This document shows positions 1 through 7,159 of a stretch of DNA of 9,957 nucleotides, piece after piece (position 1 is the first letter of the stretch; each line of letters opens with the position of its first letter). Below the pieces are notes generated by a model. It searched no databases. It was not told the DNA's origin and saw nothing but the letters and a program-made list of their open reading frames with translations. The translations under genes and the position numbers were made by a program. Source of the stretch: Chitinophagaceae bacterium (lineage in GTDB: Bacteria; Bacteroidota; Bacteroidia; Chitinophagales; Chitinophagaceae); contig JACFNM010000051.1 of assembly GCA_019454915.1 (NCBI GenBank), positions 6,605 to 16,561 of the forward strand, written 5' to 3'.

Positions 1-494
1 TCAAACTGATGCCAGTTATAAAAATTAATATTAGCGTCTATATAATAATCCTTCGTGTCTCCATTCTTTACTACAAGAAGCGAATAAGGAATTTTTGTAA
101 ATACCGGGCTGGAAAATTTCTCCAGCTTATTATTCAGGATACTGATTTGCCGGGTCTGCCGGTTCCACTCATACATATCGTATTCCTGTGCTCTCCCCAT
201 ATACAGCCAAAAAGTATCCTGAAGGCTACTGTTGGTAACGGATAATTTTAAATAGAATGCGGCATCTAACTTTCTCCTGTCAATGGGAAAGTCTTGTTGG
301 GGATGAACGAAATCATTTTTATAAATGACTTCTTCCAGGGTAAGCTTCTTGCTGTAATCGGTAAAATAGGAGAGCCTTCGTAAAATGGTATCGTAGCGGC
401 TAATCGTTCCAAGGTCTATGGTATCCGGTGTTTGGCTAGCAACAGGAAGAATAAAAGTCAGGGTAATCAAATATATAACGAATAGCCTCGACAA
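1..494 (-). CDS. Exported sensor-like protein, N-terminal part (probable 7TMR-DISM extracellular domain)
   Basis: An uninterrupted minus-strand reading frame of 164 codons runs off the left edge, so only the N-terminus is present. It has no ATG before codon 99. An in-frame stop lies about ten codons upstream, so the best start is the TTG at 494, which gives a fitting signal peptide (MSRLFVIYLITLTFILPVAS, then QTPD). Residues 60-160 (FPIDRRKLDAAFYLKLSV, FWLYMGRAQEYDMYEW) read like the beta-rich 7TMR-DISM extracellular type 2 domain, which in Bacteroidota usually precedes seven membrane helices and a histidine kinase, guanylate cyclase or LytTR output. The output domain is outside the window, so the signalling type is unknown. 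The gene lies 63 bases after rsmG on the same strand, without a clear terminator between them. The coding call is firm; the domain call is from sequence feel alone. Confidence 0.72.
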   Translation of the reverse strand, partial: MSRLFVIYLITLTFILPVASQTPDTIDLGTISRYDTILRRLSYFTDYSKKLTLEEVIYKNDFVHPQQDFPIDRRKLDAAFYLKLSVTNSSLQDTFWLYMGRAQEYDMYEWNRQTRQISILNNKLEKFSSPVFTKIPYSLLVVKNGDTKDYYIDANINFYNWHQF

Positions 495-557
495 TACAAA
501 GGTTAGTTTTAAATGGACGATCTAAATTAAGATGAAATATGATATTATACTCAAACT

Positions 558-1202
558 TCATACCGGAATATATAATACATATTTTTCATCGAAGCCCAAT
601 TCCGGAAAAATATCCGATATCTTCCACAGTTGAGGATGCTGCCTGCTTTCTTTTATTTCTGTACTCAAGTCGCCTCCTTTCAGACAAATGAGTCCACCTT
701 CTGTATTCTTTTTTTTCTTATGCGTATGCAGAAGCGGCCTACTCCATTGATATAAATATTTGAGTGACGTGACGGCGCGACTGATGGCAAAATCAAATTT
801 TGCGTTGATTTCTTCCACTCTGCAGTGAGCGGTAGTTACATTTTTTAATTGCAGCGCATCCCTGATCTCATTTACCACTTTTATTTTCTTACCAACAGAG
901 TCAACAAGATGAAAACGAACGCCCGGAAAGTAGATGGACAGCGGGATACCCGGAAATCCTCCACCGGTGCCAATGTCAATGATTGAGGTATTATTCACAA
1001 ATTTGAATACAGCCGCAATAGACAGCGAATGTAAAACATGCTTCTCGTAGAGTTGGTCAATATCTTTCCGTGAGATTACGTTAATTTTTTCGTTCCATTC
1101 TCTGTATAACCCGCCTAATCTCCCAAACTGCCGTAACTGGCCTGGCGTGCAATCAGGGAAGTACCGGGTGATTATTTCCAGTGAATCCTCGACTTTTTCC
1201 AT
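558..1202 (-). CDS. rsmG: 16S rRNA (guanine-527 N7)-methyltransferase RsmG (GidB)
   Basis: RsmG uses S-adenosylmethionine to methylate N7 of G527 in the 530 loop of 16S rRNA; its loss gives low-level streptomycin resistance in several bacteria (family knowledge). The 214-residue product has the family order: an N-terminal WNEKINVIS (36-44), HVLHSL (55-60), the SAM-binding loop IIDIGTGGGFPGIPL (74-88), the acidic end of strand two (LVDS, 99-102), the SRAV motif (141-144) and LKGG (174-177). The length matches the E. coli protein (about 207). An upstream ATG at 1268 would add 22 residues unlike the family and deepen the overlap with the preceding glycosyltransferase gene, so I chose the ATG at 1202. 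Even so, the first 31 bases lie inside the end of that gene, which suggests co-transcription and perhaps translational coupling. No Shine-Dalgarno sequence is seen. Confidence 0.95.
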   Translation of the reverse strand: MEKVEDSLEIITRYFPDCTPGQLRQFGRLGGLYREWNEKINVISRKDIDQLYEKHVLHSLSIAAVFKFVNNTSIIDIGTGGGFPGIPLSIYFPGVRFHLVDSVGKKIKVVNEIRDALQLKNVTTAHCRVEEINAKFDFAISRAVTSLKYLYQWSRPLLHTHKKKKNTEGGLICLKGGDLSTEIKESRQHPQLWKISDIFPELGFDEKYVLYIPV

Positions 1203-2296
1203 AAAGCGGGCGTAAAAATGATATAATAGAAGAACATCCAGATATCGAATGCCCAAAACCACTTCCAAAGGTCTATTTCATCTAATTTTTCCATCGTCTT
1301 GCGGAGGATAATACCCTGGATGGTGAGTCGGAGCAGAAAGACCACCAGCACATATTCCCAGCGATACATGAATGCTGAAGCCACCAGCAGAGGATAGAAC
1401 AAGAAGAGGCTGATGGCATAAAGACCCAATAAGAACCGGTGTACTGCTTTGTAATGACGGGCGGTGGTGTAATGCCGTTGTTTCTGCTTCACCCATTCCG
1501 ACCAGGTTTTTTTGGGCTCCGAAAATGTGAAAGAGTCTTTTTCGATAACGATGCTGGTGTTTTTTCCGGTTGCGGTGGCGTTGATAAACAAGTCATCATC
1601 TCCGCCGGGCAAATGATTGTGCGCCGAGAAGCCTTTGTTCTTCAGGAATAGCTCCTTTTTATAGGCGAGATTCCGTCCCGTTCCCATATAGGGCAGTCCA
1701 GCCAGGGCATACGAAAGGTACTGAAGAGCCGTGTGGAAGGTTTCAAAGCGAATAATCTTATTTAAAAAACCTTTTGCCTTATAATAAGGGCCGTAACCCA
1801 GAACGATTTCCGCCCCTTTACTAAAGGGCGCTATCATCCTCTGCATCCAGAACTCGCTGGCAGGGATGCAGTCGGCATCTGTCAGCAGCACATTTTCATA
1901 ATTGGCGGCGCGGATACCCATGGAAAGCGGATATTTCTTTCCGGGGATAAATTGCGCTTCCTGCTTGAGTTCGATTACTTTCAACTGGGCATAATCTTTT
2001 TGTAACGCCTCCAGCAAATATTTTGATTCGTCCAATGAATTATCATTCACCAAAATGAGTTCGTGGGAGGCCGTATATGCCTGAACGAGTAAACCGGGAA
2101 GATTTTTAGCTAAATTTGCCGCTTCATCACGGGCACAAACGATGGCGGAAACCGGCTGTTGATTGTAAACCACCGATTCGTCGTTTTGATGGAATGCAAG
2201 CCTGCGAAAAAAATATAAATAATAGATTATTTGGATGAGTGCGACAAGGCAAAAAACTCCAAATATTATTATAGGCCAATCTGGTCTTTCCATCAT
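1172..2296 (-). CDS. Membrane-anchored family 2 glycosyltransferase
   Basis: A 374-residue protein with one hydrophobic segment at 9-30, a GT-A family 2 domain and hydrophobic segments near 287-309, 315-330 and 345-364. Visible signature parts are VSAIVCARDEAANL (49-62), the nucleotide-sugar region ILVNDNSLDES (81-91), the metal-binding DAD (140-142), the acceptor-side GGDDD (231-235) and QKQRH (271-275), a variant of the QxxRW motif of processive enzymes. Known members transfer a sugar from an activated donor to lipid or polysaccharide at the inner membrane; donor and product cannot be told here. Adjacent ATG codons at 2296 and 2293 make the exact start uncertain by one residue. The gene overlaps rsmG downstream by 31 bases and diverges from tgt upstream across 72 bases. 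It has no cluster of other polysaccharide genes around it. Confidence 0.88.
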   Translation of the reverse strand: MMERPDWPIIIFGVFCLVALIQIIYYLYFFRRLAFHQNDESVVYNQQPVSAIVCARDEAANLAKNLPGLLVQAYTASHELILVNDNSLDESKYLLEALQKDYAQLKVIELKQEAQFIPGKKYPLSMGIRAANYENVLLTDADCIPASEFWMQRMIAPFSKGAEIVLGYGPYYKAKGFLNKIIRFETFHTALQYLSYALAGLPYMGTGRNLAYKKELFLKNKGFSAHNHLPGGDDDLFINATATGKNTSIVIEKDSFTFSEPKKTWSEWVKQKQRHYTTARHYKAVHRFLLGLYAISLFLFYPLLVASAFMYRWEYVLVVFLLRLTIQGIILRKTMEKLDEIDLWKWFWAFDIWMFFYYIIFTPALWKKSRIHWK

Positions 2297-2301
2297 GGCG
2301 A

Positions 2302-2309
2302 CGAAGGTA
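2302..2309 (-). promoter_or_regulatory. Possible -7 promoter box for the glycosyltransferase-rsmG pair
   Basis: TACCTTCG on the minus strand matches seven of eight positions of the Bacteroidota -7 consensus TAnnTTTG. It ends only five bases before the ATG at 2296, so initiation would fall at or beside the start codon. No TTG is seen at the usual -33 distance, so the call is weak. Confidence 0.3.
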
Positions 2310-2368
2310 AGAAATAGAAGTATTGGTTATTAAGGATTTACCGTTTAGGGAAAATATGTTGAAAAATT

Positions 2369-3508
2369 ATGCCATCATTAAAATTTGAGCTGCAGCGAAA
2401 AGATCCTTTTTCCATGGCCCGGTCAGGGGAAATTACGACCGATCATGGTATTATTCCTACGCCGATGTTTATGCCGGTTGGTACTGCGGGCAGCGTAAAG
2501 GCTTTAACCCAAAAGCAATTGACAGATGAGGTAAAGGCAAAAATCATTTTGGGCAATACGTATCATTTATTTCTCCGGCCGGGAACCGATGTGTTAGAGC
2601 AGGCAGGCGGGCTGCATCGTTTTATGAACTGGCAACATCCCGTTCTCACGGATAGCGGAGGATACCAGGTTTTCTCTTTGTCCGGTACTCGTAAGATAAA
2701 AGAAGAGGGCGTGACTTTTCAAAGCCATATAGATGGTAGCCGTCACCTGTTTTCCCCGGAACGGGTAATAGATATCCAGCGAAGCATAGGCGCGGATATT
2801 ATTATGGCATTTGATGAGTGTCCGCCTTATCCGAGTGAATATGGGTACGCGAAGAAGTCTATGAACCTGACGCATCGCTGGTTAGACAGGTGCTTTGAAC
2901 GGATGAACGGCACGGAGCCAAAATATGGGCATACGCAAAATCTTTTTCCCATCGTACAGGGAGGCATGTATGAAGATTTAAGAAAGGCGTCCTGTGATTA
3001 TATAAGCGCTGCCCACGCCACCGGTAATGCCATTGGAGGATTAAGCGTTGGAGAACCCGAAAATCAGATGTATGACTTGTGTGGATTGTGTTGCGCGGAG
3101 CTGCCGGAAGGAAAGCCCCGTTATCTGATGGGCGTTGGTACGCCCTGGAATATTTTGGAGTGTATTGCTCTCGGAGTGGATATGTTTGATTGCGTAATGC
3201 CTACACGTAATGGAAGAAATGCCATGTTGTTTACGTCTAAGGGGGTCGTTAATATTGACAATAAAAAATGGGAAACGGATTACTCGCCGATTGATGACGG
3301 GATTCCCTGTGAAACCAGTCATTATTACAGTAAAGCCTATCTGCGGCATCTCTTTAAATCAAAAGAGATATTGGGTTATACGATCGCGAGCATACATAAC
3401 CTGGCGTTCTATCTTCATATCGTATCCGAGGCAAGAAAGCATATTGAAGCGGGAGATTTTAGCAGTTGGATGAAAAACAGTATTGCACTGTTTAAGCAAA
3501 AGCTATAG
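2369..3508 (+). CDS. tgt: tRNA-guanine(34) transglycosylase (queuine/preQ1 exchange)
   Basis: Tgt swaps guanine 34 in tRNAs with GUN anticodons (Asp, Asn, His, Tyr) for preQ1, a step of queuosine synthesis. The 379-residue product is full length. Landmarks are FMPVGTAGSVKALT (34-47), LTDSGGYQVFSL (93-104) with the general-base Asp95, AFDECPPYP (147-155) with the substrate Asp149, VQGG (196-199), GGLSVGE (223-229) and the nucleophile region GVDMFDCVMPTRNGRNA (269-285), with Asp271 as the likely nucleophile. Oddity: the usual zinc site C-x-C-x2-C...H reads I312-x-C314-x2-S317...H343, so two of the four ligands are missing. The rest of the C-terminal fold (SKAYLRHLF, SIHNLAFYLH) is intact, so the protein is probably active. 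The start at 2369 fits the family N-terminus. The convergent esterase gene begins 43 bases downstream, with no strong terminator between. Confidence 0.96.
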   Translation: MPSLKFELQRKDPFSMARSGEITTDHGIIPTPMFMPVGTAGSVKALTQKQLTDEVKAKIILGNTYHLFLRPGTDVLEQAGGLHRFMNWQHPVLTDSGGYQVFSLSGTRKIKEEGVTFQSHIDGSRHLFSPERVIDIQRSIGADIIMAFDECPPYPSEYGYAKKSMNLTHRWLDRCFERMNGTEPKYGHTQNLFPIVQGGMYEDLRKASCDYISAAHATGNAIGGLSVGEPENQMYDLCGLCCAELPEGKPRYLMGVGTPWNILECIALGVDMFDCVMPTRNGRNAMLFTSKGVVNIDNKKWETDYSPIDDGIPCETSHYYSKAYLRHLFKSKEILGYTIASIHNLAFYLHIVSEARKHIEAGDFSSWMKNSIALFKQKL

Positions 3509-3551
3509 AAAGGCAGGATGGATTTTGTGTCTACCAAGTATAGCAATGCCG

Positions 3552-4364
3552 TCACTTCTTTTTTTGCTCAAAAATCCAGGGTAGCAGGTCCGCTTCGGCA
3601 ATAGCATTTTTCCAGCTATCGTGTTGCACACCGGGGTATTCGGTATATTTTACCCTGGCTTTGGCTTCTTTCAGGGCTTCCACCATTATCCGTGAGCTGT
3701 TAACGGGAACCACGGGGTCCTCGGCTCCGTGAAACACCCATATCGGAAAGTTTTTTCCGTATATTTTTGCGCCGGCGGGATTACCTCCTCCGCAAATAGC
3801 AATAGCTGCAGCAAACAACTGCGGTCTGCGCCAGAGTATTTCGAAGGTACCAAATCCGCCCATGGAAAGTCCTCCGACATAGATACGTTTAACATCTACA
3901 ATACCGCTACTGATCAGGGTATCTATGAAGTTCATGACCAACTCCAGGGGGCGGGTGGGCTCAGACTGCATGGGAAACCGGTAGTTACCCACTGAATCAG
4001 CGGTTTTTTTCCGAACCCGGGCGCTCCAGGAGGAGTCGGCGGCGCATTGCGGAAATACTACAATAGCGGGATAGTTTTCGCGGTTGGCGGAGTCCAGGAA
4101 AAGATCGGCGCCCCAGGTGAGTTGCGCCTCATTATCATTTCCCCTTTCACCGGCGCCATGAAGAAAAATGAACAAAGGATACTTCTCTCCTGTTGAAAAG
4201 TGTATGGGTGAAAGAATACGGCAGGGCAGCGTATCGCCATTCTGGATGAAGAGCTGATGCTCAAACAGGTCCCTGTCGGGTTCCTGTGCAACCGAAATAA
4301 AGGGTTGAAAGCTGAACAACATCAACATCGAAATAACCGGGATGCTAATGAGGAACCTTTTCAT
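3552..4364 (-). CDS. Exported alpha/beta-hydrolase (esterase or prolyl-oligopeptidase-like)
   Basis: A 270-residue alpha/beta-hydrolase with a signal peptide at 1-26 (MKRFLISIPV start, ending near SVAQ), so it probably works in the periplasm or outside the cell. The catalytic set is visible: oxyanion region FLHGAGERG (67-75), nucleophile elbow GLSMGG (165-170, Ser167), acid in GAEDPVVP (213-220, Asp216) and base in QHDSW (247-251, His248). The family covers carbohydrate-ester and phospholipid-type esterases as well as small peptidase-like enzymes (often labelled prolyl oligopeptidase family or esterase PHB type), so the substrate is unknown. An ATG at 4400 would add 12 residues before the signal peptide; the ATG at 4364 gives a cleaner one. 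The gene lies on the opposite strand between tgt and the LptF/LptG gene, convergent with the first and divergent from the second. Confidence 0.88.
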   Translation of the reverse strand: MKRFLISIPVISMLMLFSFQPFISVAQEPDRDLFEHQLFIQNGDTLPCRILSPIHFSTGEKYPLFIFLHGAGERGNDNEAQLTWGADLFLDSANRENYPAIVVFPQCAADSSWSARVRKKTADSVGNYRFPMQSEPTRPLELVMNFIDTLISSGIVDVKRIYVGGLSMGGFGTFEILWRRPQLFAAAIAICGGGNPAGAKIYGKNFPIWVFHGAEDPVVPVNSSRIMVEALKEAKARVKYTEYPGVQHDSWKNAIAEADLLPWIFEQKKK

Positions 4365-4368
4365 GACA

Positions 4369-4376
4369 GAAAGGTA
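4369..4376 (-). promoter_or_regulatory. Possible -7 promoter box for the exported hydrolase
   Basis: TACCTTTC on the minus strand differs from TAnnTTTG only at the last base and ends four bases before the ATG at 4364. This implies a leaderless or nearly leaderless mRNA if used. No -33 TTG is apparent. Confidence 0.3.
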
Positions 4377-4401
4377 CAAAGTCCTTATTAAACTTTTCAT
4401 T

Positions 4402-4409
4402 TATTTTTG
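4402..4409 (+). promoter_or_regulatory. Possible -7 promoter box for the LptF/LptG gene
   Basis: TATTTTTG is an exact match to TAnnTTTG and lies 39 bases before the chosen ATG at 4449, which would give a leader of roughly 30-35 bases. No TTG sits at the -33 distance, and the sequence is T-rich, so a chance match is possible. Confidence 0.35.
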
Positions 4410-4448
4410 CCGATTACGGGAGTTTTAACATTTATCACAGAGCGTTGT

Positions 4449-5528
4449 ATGAAAAAGCTGGATTGGTACATCCTGAAGAATTTTATTTTTACTTTCGTCT
4501 ACTGCATTATCCTGTTTACGGTTATTTCCGTAGTGGTGGATATTAGCGAGAAAACAGATGATTTTGCCAAAAATAATCTTTCTGCGAAATTTGTACTGAC
4601 GCACTATTATGCCGGCTTTGTGCCGTTCATCGTCTCGTTTTTATTTCCTCTTTTTACTTTTATTGCGGTAATATTTTTCACTTCCCGGCTGGCTAATCGC
4701 TCCGAAATTATTGCTATGTTGGCCAGCGGCACCAGTTTCAACAGATTGCTGAAACCCTATATAATAGGGGGCATTTTATTAGCTGCACTGCTGTGGATCG
4801 GCAACAGAACCTTTGTTCCGCGCGCCAACGAGATAAGGACGGACTTCGAATCAAAATATATTCCTTCCCTCGGACAGCGCAGTGGTAACAGTAATATTTA
4901 TATGCGCATTGATTCGGTAACCTATTGCGGTATCCGGTATTATGATACCGCAACCAAAACCGGAAGCGGTTTTTTCCTGGACCGGTTACACGGAGAGCAG
5001 GTGGTGTTTAATTTAAGAGCCAGTTCTATAAATTGGGACGGGGAGCAAAAGAAGTGGAAACTGACAAGTGTTATAGAGCGGAAAGTGGATTCCCTTGGTG
5101 AGGAAGTGAAACAGGATACGGTACAGCGGCATGATTTCAATTTTAGCCCGGATGATTTAAAGCGGGATGAATACGTGAAGAACAGGCTCACTACCGGTGA
5201 ACTCAAACGTATGGTGGAGATGGAGAAGCTAAGGGGGTCGGAGGGGATCAAGGATCTGGAAGTGGAACTTTACCGAAGGGATGCTACGCCCGTTACCGTA
5301 ATCATATTAACCCTGATAGGCGCTATTCTGGCCTCCAGGAAAATCCGGGGCGGCAGCGGCATTCATCTCGCAGCGGGCTTTGCCATTGCTGCTTTGTTTA
5401 TTTTATTCGACCGGTTTTCTACCATATTCAGCGTAAAAGGGAACCTTTCGCCTTTTATTGCGGCCTGGTTGCCTAATGTGATTTTTGCGGTAGTTACCTG
5501 GGTGTTGTACCGGAAAGCGCCGAAATAA
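4449..5528 (+). CDS. LptF/LptG (YjgP/YjgQ) family lipopolysaccharide-export permease
   Basis: LptF and LptG form the membrane part of the LptB2FG ABC exporter, which lifts lipopolysaccharide from the inner membrane onto the LptC-LptA bridge. The 359-residue protein has the family layout: three membrane helices (about 12-31, 54-78, 103-122), a large periplasmic beta-jellyroll region (about 125-275) and three more helices (280-297, 305-322, 334-354). The conserved N-terminus MKKLDWYILKNF and the cytoplasmic coupling segment SRLANRSEIIAMLASGTS (79-96) between helices two and three are clear. A TTG at 4407 would add 14 unlikely residues; the ATG at 4449 fits the family. Bacteroidota often carry such a permease directly after tgt; here a hydrolase gene lies between. 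Which of the two paralogues it represents (F or G) cannot be decided from this window. Confidence 0.92.
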   Translation: MKKLDWYILKNFIFTFVYCIILFTVISVVVDISEKTDDFAKNNLSAKFVLTHYYAGFVPFIVSFLFPLFTFIAVIFFTSRLANRSEIIAMLASGTSFNRLLKPYIIGGILLAALLWIGNRTFVPRANEIRTDFESKYIPSLGQRSGNSNIYMRIDSVTYCGIRYYDTATKTGSGFFLDRLHGEQVVFNLRASSINWDGEQKKWKLTSVIERKVDSLGEEVKQDTVQRHDFNFSPDDLKRDEYVKNRLTTGELKRMVEMEKLRGSEGIKDLEVELYRRDATPVTVIILTLIGAILASRKIRGGSGIHLAAGFAIAALFILFDRFSTIFSVKGNLSPFIAAWLPNVIFAVVTWVLYRKAPK

Positions 5529-5587
5529 ATTTTGCTATAGATTCTTTGCGACTTCAAATTTTTACCGGAAGATAGCACCGTTTTGTT

Positions 5588-5595
5588 TAACTTTA
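5588..5595 (+). promoter_or_regulatory. Possible -7 promoter box for gltA
   Basis: TAACTTTA matches TAnnTTTG except for the last base and lies 56 bases before the gltA ATG, in the 123-base gap after the permease gene. No -33 TTG is at the expected distance. A perfect eight-base palindrome, GTTATAAC (5642-5649), sits just before the start codon; its meaning is unknown. Confidence 0.28.
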
Positions 5596-5651
5596 GCGTT
5601 CTTTCTCTCTACCTTGCTTATTAAGCAGACACGTAAAATATGTTATAACTT

Positions 5652-6977
5652 ATGGCAACAATAAAAGAACGGTTTAAATTAAAAGCGGATAGTCAGTCAG
5701 AGGAAATCAAAGTGTTACTCAAAAAGCACGGGAATAAAAAAATAGGAGAAGTTCACCTGTCCCAGATCTATCAGGGTATGCGGGGCATTACCGGTTTGGT
5801 GAGTGAGACTTCCCTGCTGGATGCGCAGGATGGCATTCGTTTCAGGGGATTCGCCATTCCCGAGTTGCAGAAAAAATTGCCCAAGGCGCCTAACGGCAAC
5901 GAGCCCCTCCCGGAAGGTTTATTTTATCTGATGCTGATGGGAGAGCTTCCTGATGAAAATGACGTGAACGATGTAACCAATGCGTGGCAGCGTAGATCAC
6001 ACGTGCCTAACCATGTCTTTGACGCTATAGACGCCCTGCCTAAGGCTACACACCCCATGACGCAGTTTGTGGTGGCTATCATGGCGCTGCAGACAGAGAG
6101 CATTTTTGTGCGTAAGTATAGTGAAGGTATGAACAAAAAAGATTATTGGGAGGCGGTGTATGATGACTCCATGAATCTGATCGCCCGTTTACCGAGGGTA
6201 GCCGCTTATATTTATCGCCGTAAGTATAAAGACGATAAACATATCCAGCCCGACGGATTGTTAGACTGGGCGGGGAATTTTGCGCACATGCTGGGATTTG
6301 AAGATGAGAGTTTCAAAGAATTGATGCGCTTATATATGACCATTCATGCAGATCATGAAGGAGGGAATGTATCCGCCCATACCACGCATCTCGTGGGTTC
6401 GGCGTTGAGTGATCCTTACCTGAGCCTTGCTGCGGGGATGAATGGGCTGGCAGGTCCCCTGCATGGATTGGCCAACCAGGAAGTGATCAAGTGGATATAT
6501 GAAATGCGTGAAGAATTGGGTGTGGCGCTGCCAACTAAGACGCAGATTGAGAAATACGTAAAGAAAACATTAAAAGAAGGGAAAGTGGTTCCGGGTTATG
6601 GTCATGCGGTATTGCGGAAGACCGATCCGCGGTTTACTGCCCAGATGGAATTCGGGAAGAAGCATATGCCCAAGGACCCTCTGGTGAATACGGTATGGAG
6701 AATTTATGAGGTGGTGCCGGATATATTGAAATCCCTGGGTAAAGTAAAAAATCCGTGGCCGAATGTGGACGCTCATAGTGGTGCGCTGCTGGTGCATTAC
6801 GGACTGATAGAGTATGAGTTTTATACCGTACTGTTCGGCGTGAGCCGGGCTTTAGGTGTGTTGGCCAGCCTTTGCTGGGACAGGGCCCTCGGCTTACCCA
6901 TTGAAAGACCCAAGTCCGTGACAACAGCACTCGTGAAAAAGTGGCTGGATGGAAAGGAAGAAATTTGGGGTGATTAA
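5652..6977 (+). CDS. gltA: Citrate synthase, mitochondrial-like (type I) form
   Basis: Citrate synthase condenses oxaloacetate and acetyl-CoA into citrate, the entry step of the TCA cycle. The 441-residue protein contains the complete catalytic set: LAGPLHGLANQEV (266-278, His271), PGYGHAVLRKTDPR (314-327, His318) and NVDAHSG (371-377, Asp373), which correspond to His274, His320 and Asp375 of the pig-heart enzyme. The oxaloacetate-side HADHEGGNVSAH (232-243) is also present. The wording of these motifs and the N-terminal region (GMRGITGLVSETS, then GIRFRGFAIPE) are those of the mitochondrial, dimeric class rather than the NADH-inhibited hexameric class of E. coli. There is no import presequence. 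The ATG at 5652 is the natural start. The gene stands alone between the permease gene and a strong terminator at 7002-7030. Confidence 0.96.
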   Translation: MATIKERFKLKADSQSEEIKVLLKKHGNKKIGEVHLSQIYQGMRGITGLVSETSLLDAQDGIRFRGFAIPELQKKLPKAPNGNEPLPEGLFYLMLMGELPDENDVNDVTNAWQRRSHVPNHVFDAIDALPKATHPMTQFVVAIMALQTESIFVRKYSEGMNKKDYWEAVYDDSMNLIARLPRVAAYIYRRKYKDDKHIQPDGLLDWAGNFAHMLGFEDESFKELMRLYMTIHADHEGGNVSAHTTHLVGSALSDPYLSLAAGMNGLAGPLHGLANQEVIKWIYEMREELGVALPTKTQIEKYVKKTLKEGKVVPGYGHAVLRKTDPRFTAQMEFGKKHMPKDPLVNTVWRIYEVVPDILKSLGKVKNPWPNVDAHSGALLVHYGLIEYEFYTVLFGVSRALGVLASLCWDRALGLPIERPKSVTTALVKKWLDGKEEIWGD

Positions 6978-7001
6978 CAGGGAATGGCTAAGTTTTTTTA
7001 G

Positions 7002-7030
7002 AAACCAGGTAATCCGTTGCCTGGTTTTTT
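7002..7030 (+). terminator. Rho-independent terminator of gltA
   Basis: AAACCAGG (7002-7009) pairs with CCTGGTTT (7020-7027) around a ten-base loop, and the T-run reaches 7030. It starts 25 bases after the gltA stop codon and isolates gltA from the tRNA promoter that follows immediately. Confidence 0.88.
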
Positions 7031-7033
7031 ATT

Positions 7034-7063
7034 TTGACAGAATGGCTTAGCTGTCTATATTTG
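7034..7063 (+). promoter_or_regulatory. Bacteroidota-type promoter of tRNA-Ala
   Basis: TTG (7034-7036) is followed after 19 bases by TATATTTG (7056-7063). This matches both elements and the spacing of the Bacteroidota primary sigma-factor consensus (-33 TTG, -7 TAnnTTTG). Transcription would start near 7070, about ten bases before the mature tRNA. It is the clearest promoter in the window. Confidence 0.85.
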
Positions 7064-7079
7064 CAAACCTGAAAAGGAA

Positions 7080-7153
7080 GGGGGTTTAGCTCAGCTGGCT
7101 AGAGCGTTTGCATGGCATGCAAAAGGTCACCGGTTCGACTCCGGTAACCTCCA
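7080..7153 (+). tRNA. tRNA-Ala, anticodon GGC
   Basis: The 74-base gene folds into a complete cloverleaf. The acceptor stem GGGGGTT/AACCTCC includes a G3-U70 wobble pair, the main identity element for alanyl-tRNA synthetase. The D stem is GCTC/GAGC. The anticodon stem TTTGC/GCAAA holds the loop ATGGCAT with anticodon GGC (reads GCC and GCU). The T arm is ACCGG-TTCGACT-CCGGT and the discriminator is A. The 3' CCA is not encoded (ACAG follows), so it must be added by CCA-adding enzyme. The gene is a single-tRNA unit with its own promoter and terminator. Confidence 0.97.
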
Positions 7154-7159
7154 CAGATT

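Noticed and set aside
9..245. Plus-strand reading frame of 78 codons at the left edge
   Set aside because: It is antisense to the sensor-like gene, which has a signal peptide and natural protein composition; this frame resembles nothing known.
3290..3330. Frameshift or sequence error as the cause of the missing Tgt zinc cysteines
   Set aside because: The reading frame stays in register with conserved residues on both sides (DYSPIDD before, SKAYLRHLF after), with no gain or loss of length.
2594..3349. Minus-strand reading frames inside tgt, and similar long antisense frames inside gltA and the permease gene
   Set aside because: They lie wholly inside well-recognised genes, have unnatural composition and no family resemblance.
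3509..3551. A terminator between tgt and the convergent hydrolase gene
   Set aside because: No stem followed by a T-run is visible on either strand in this short gap, so no terminator is called.
4407..4448. Longer LptF/LptG protein starting at TTG 4407
   Set aside because: The extra 14 residues are unlike the family, whose N-terminus begins at the ATG at 4449; the TTG is part of a possible -7 box.
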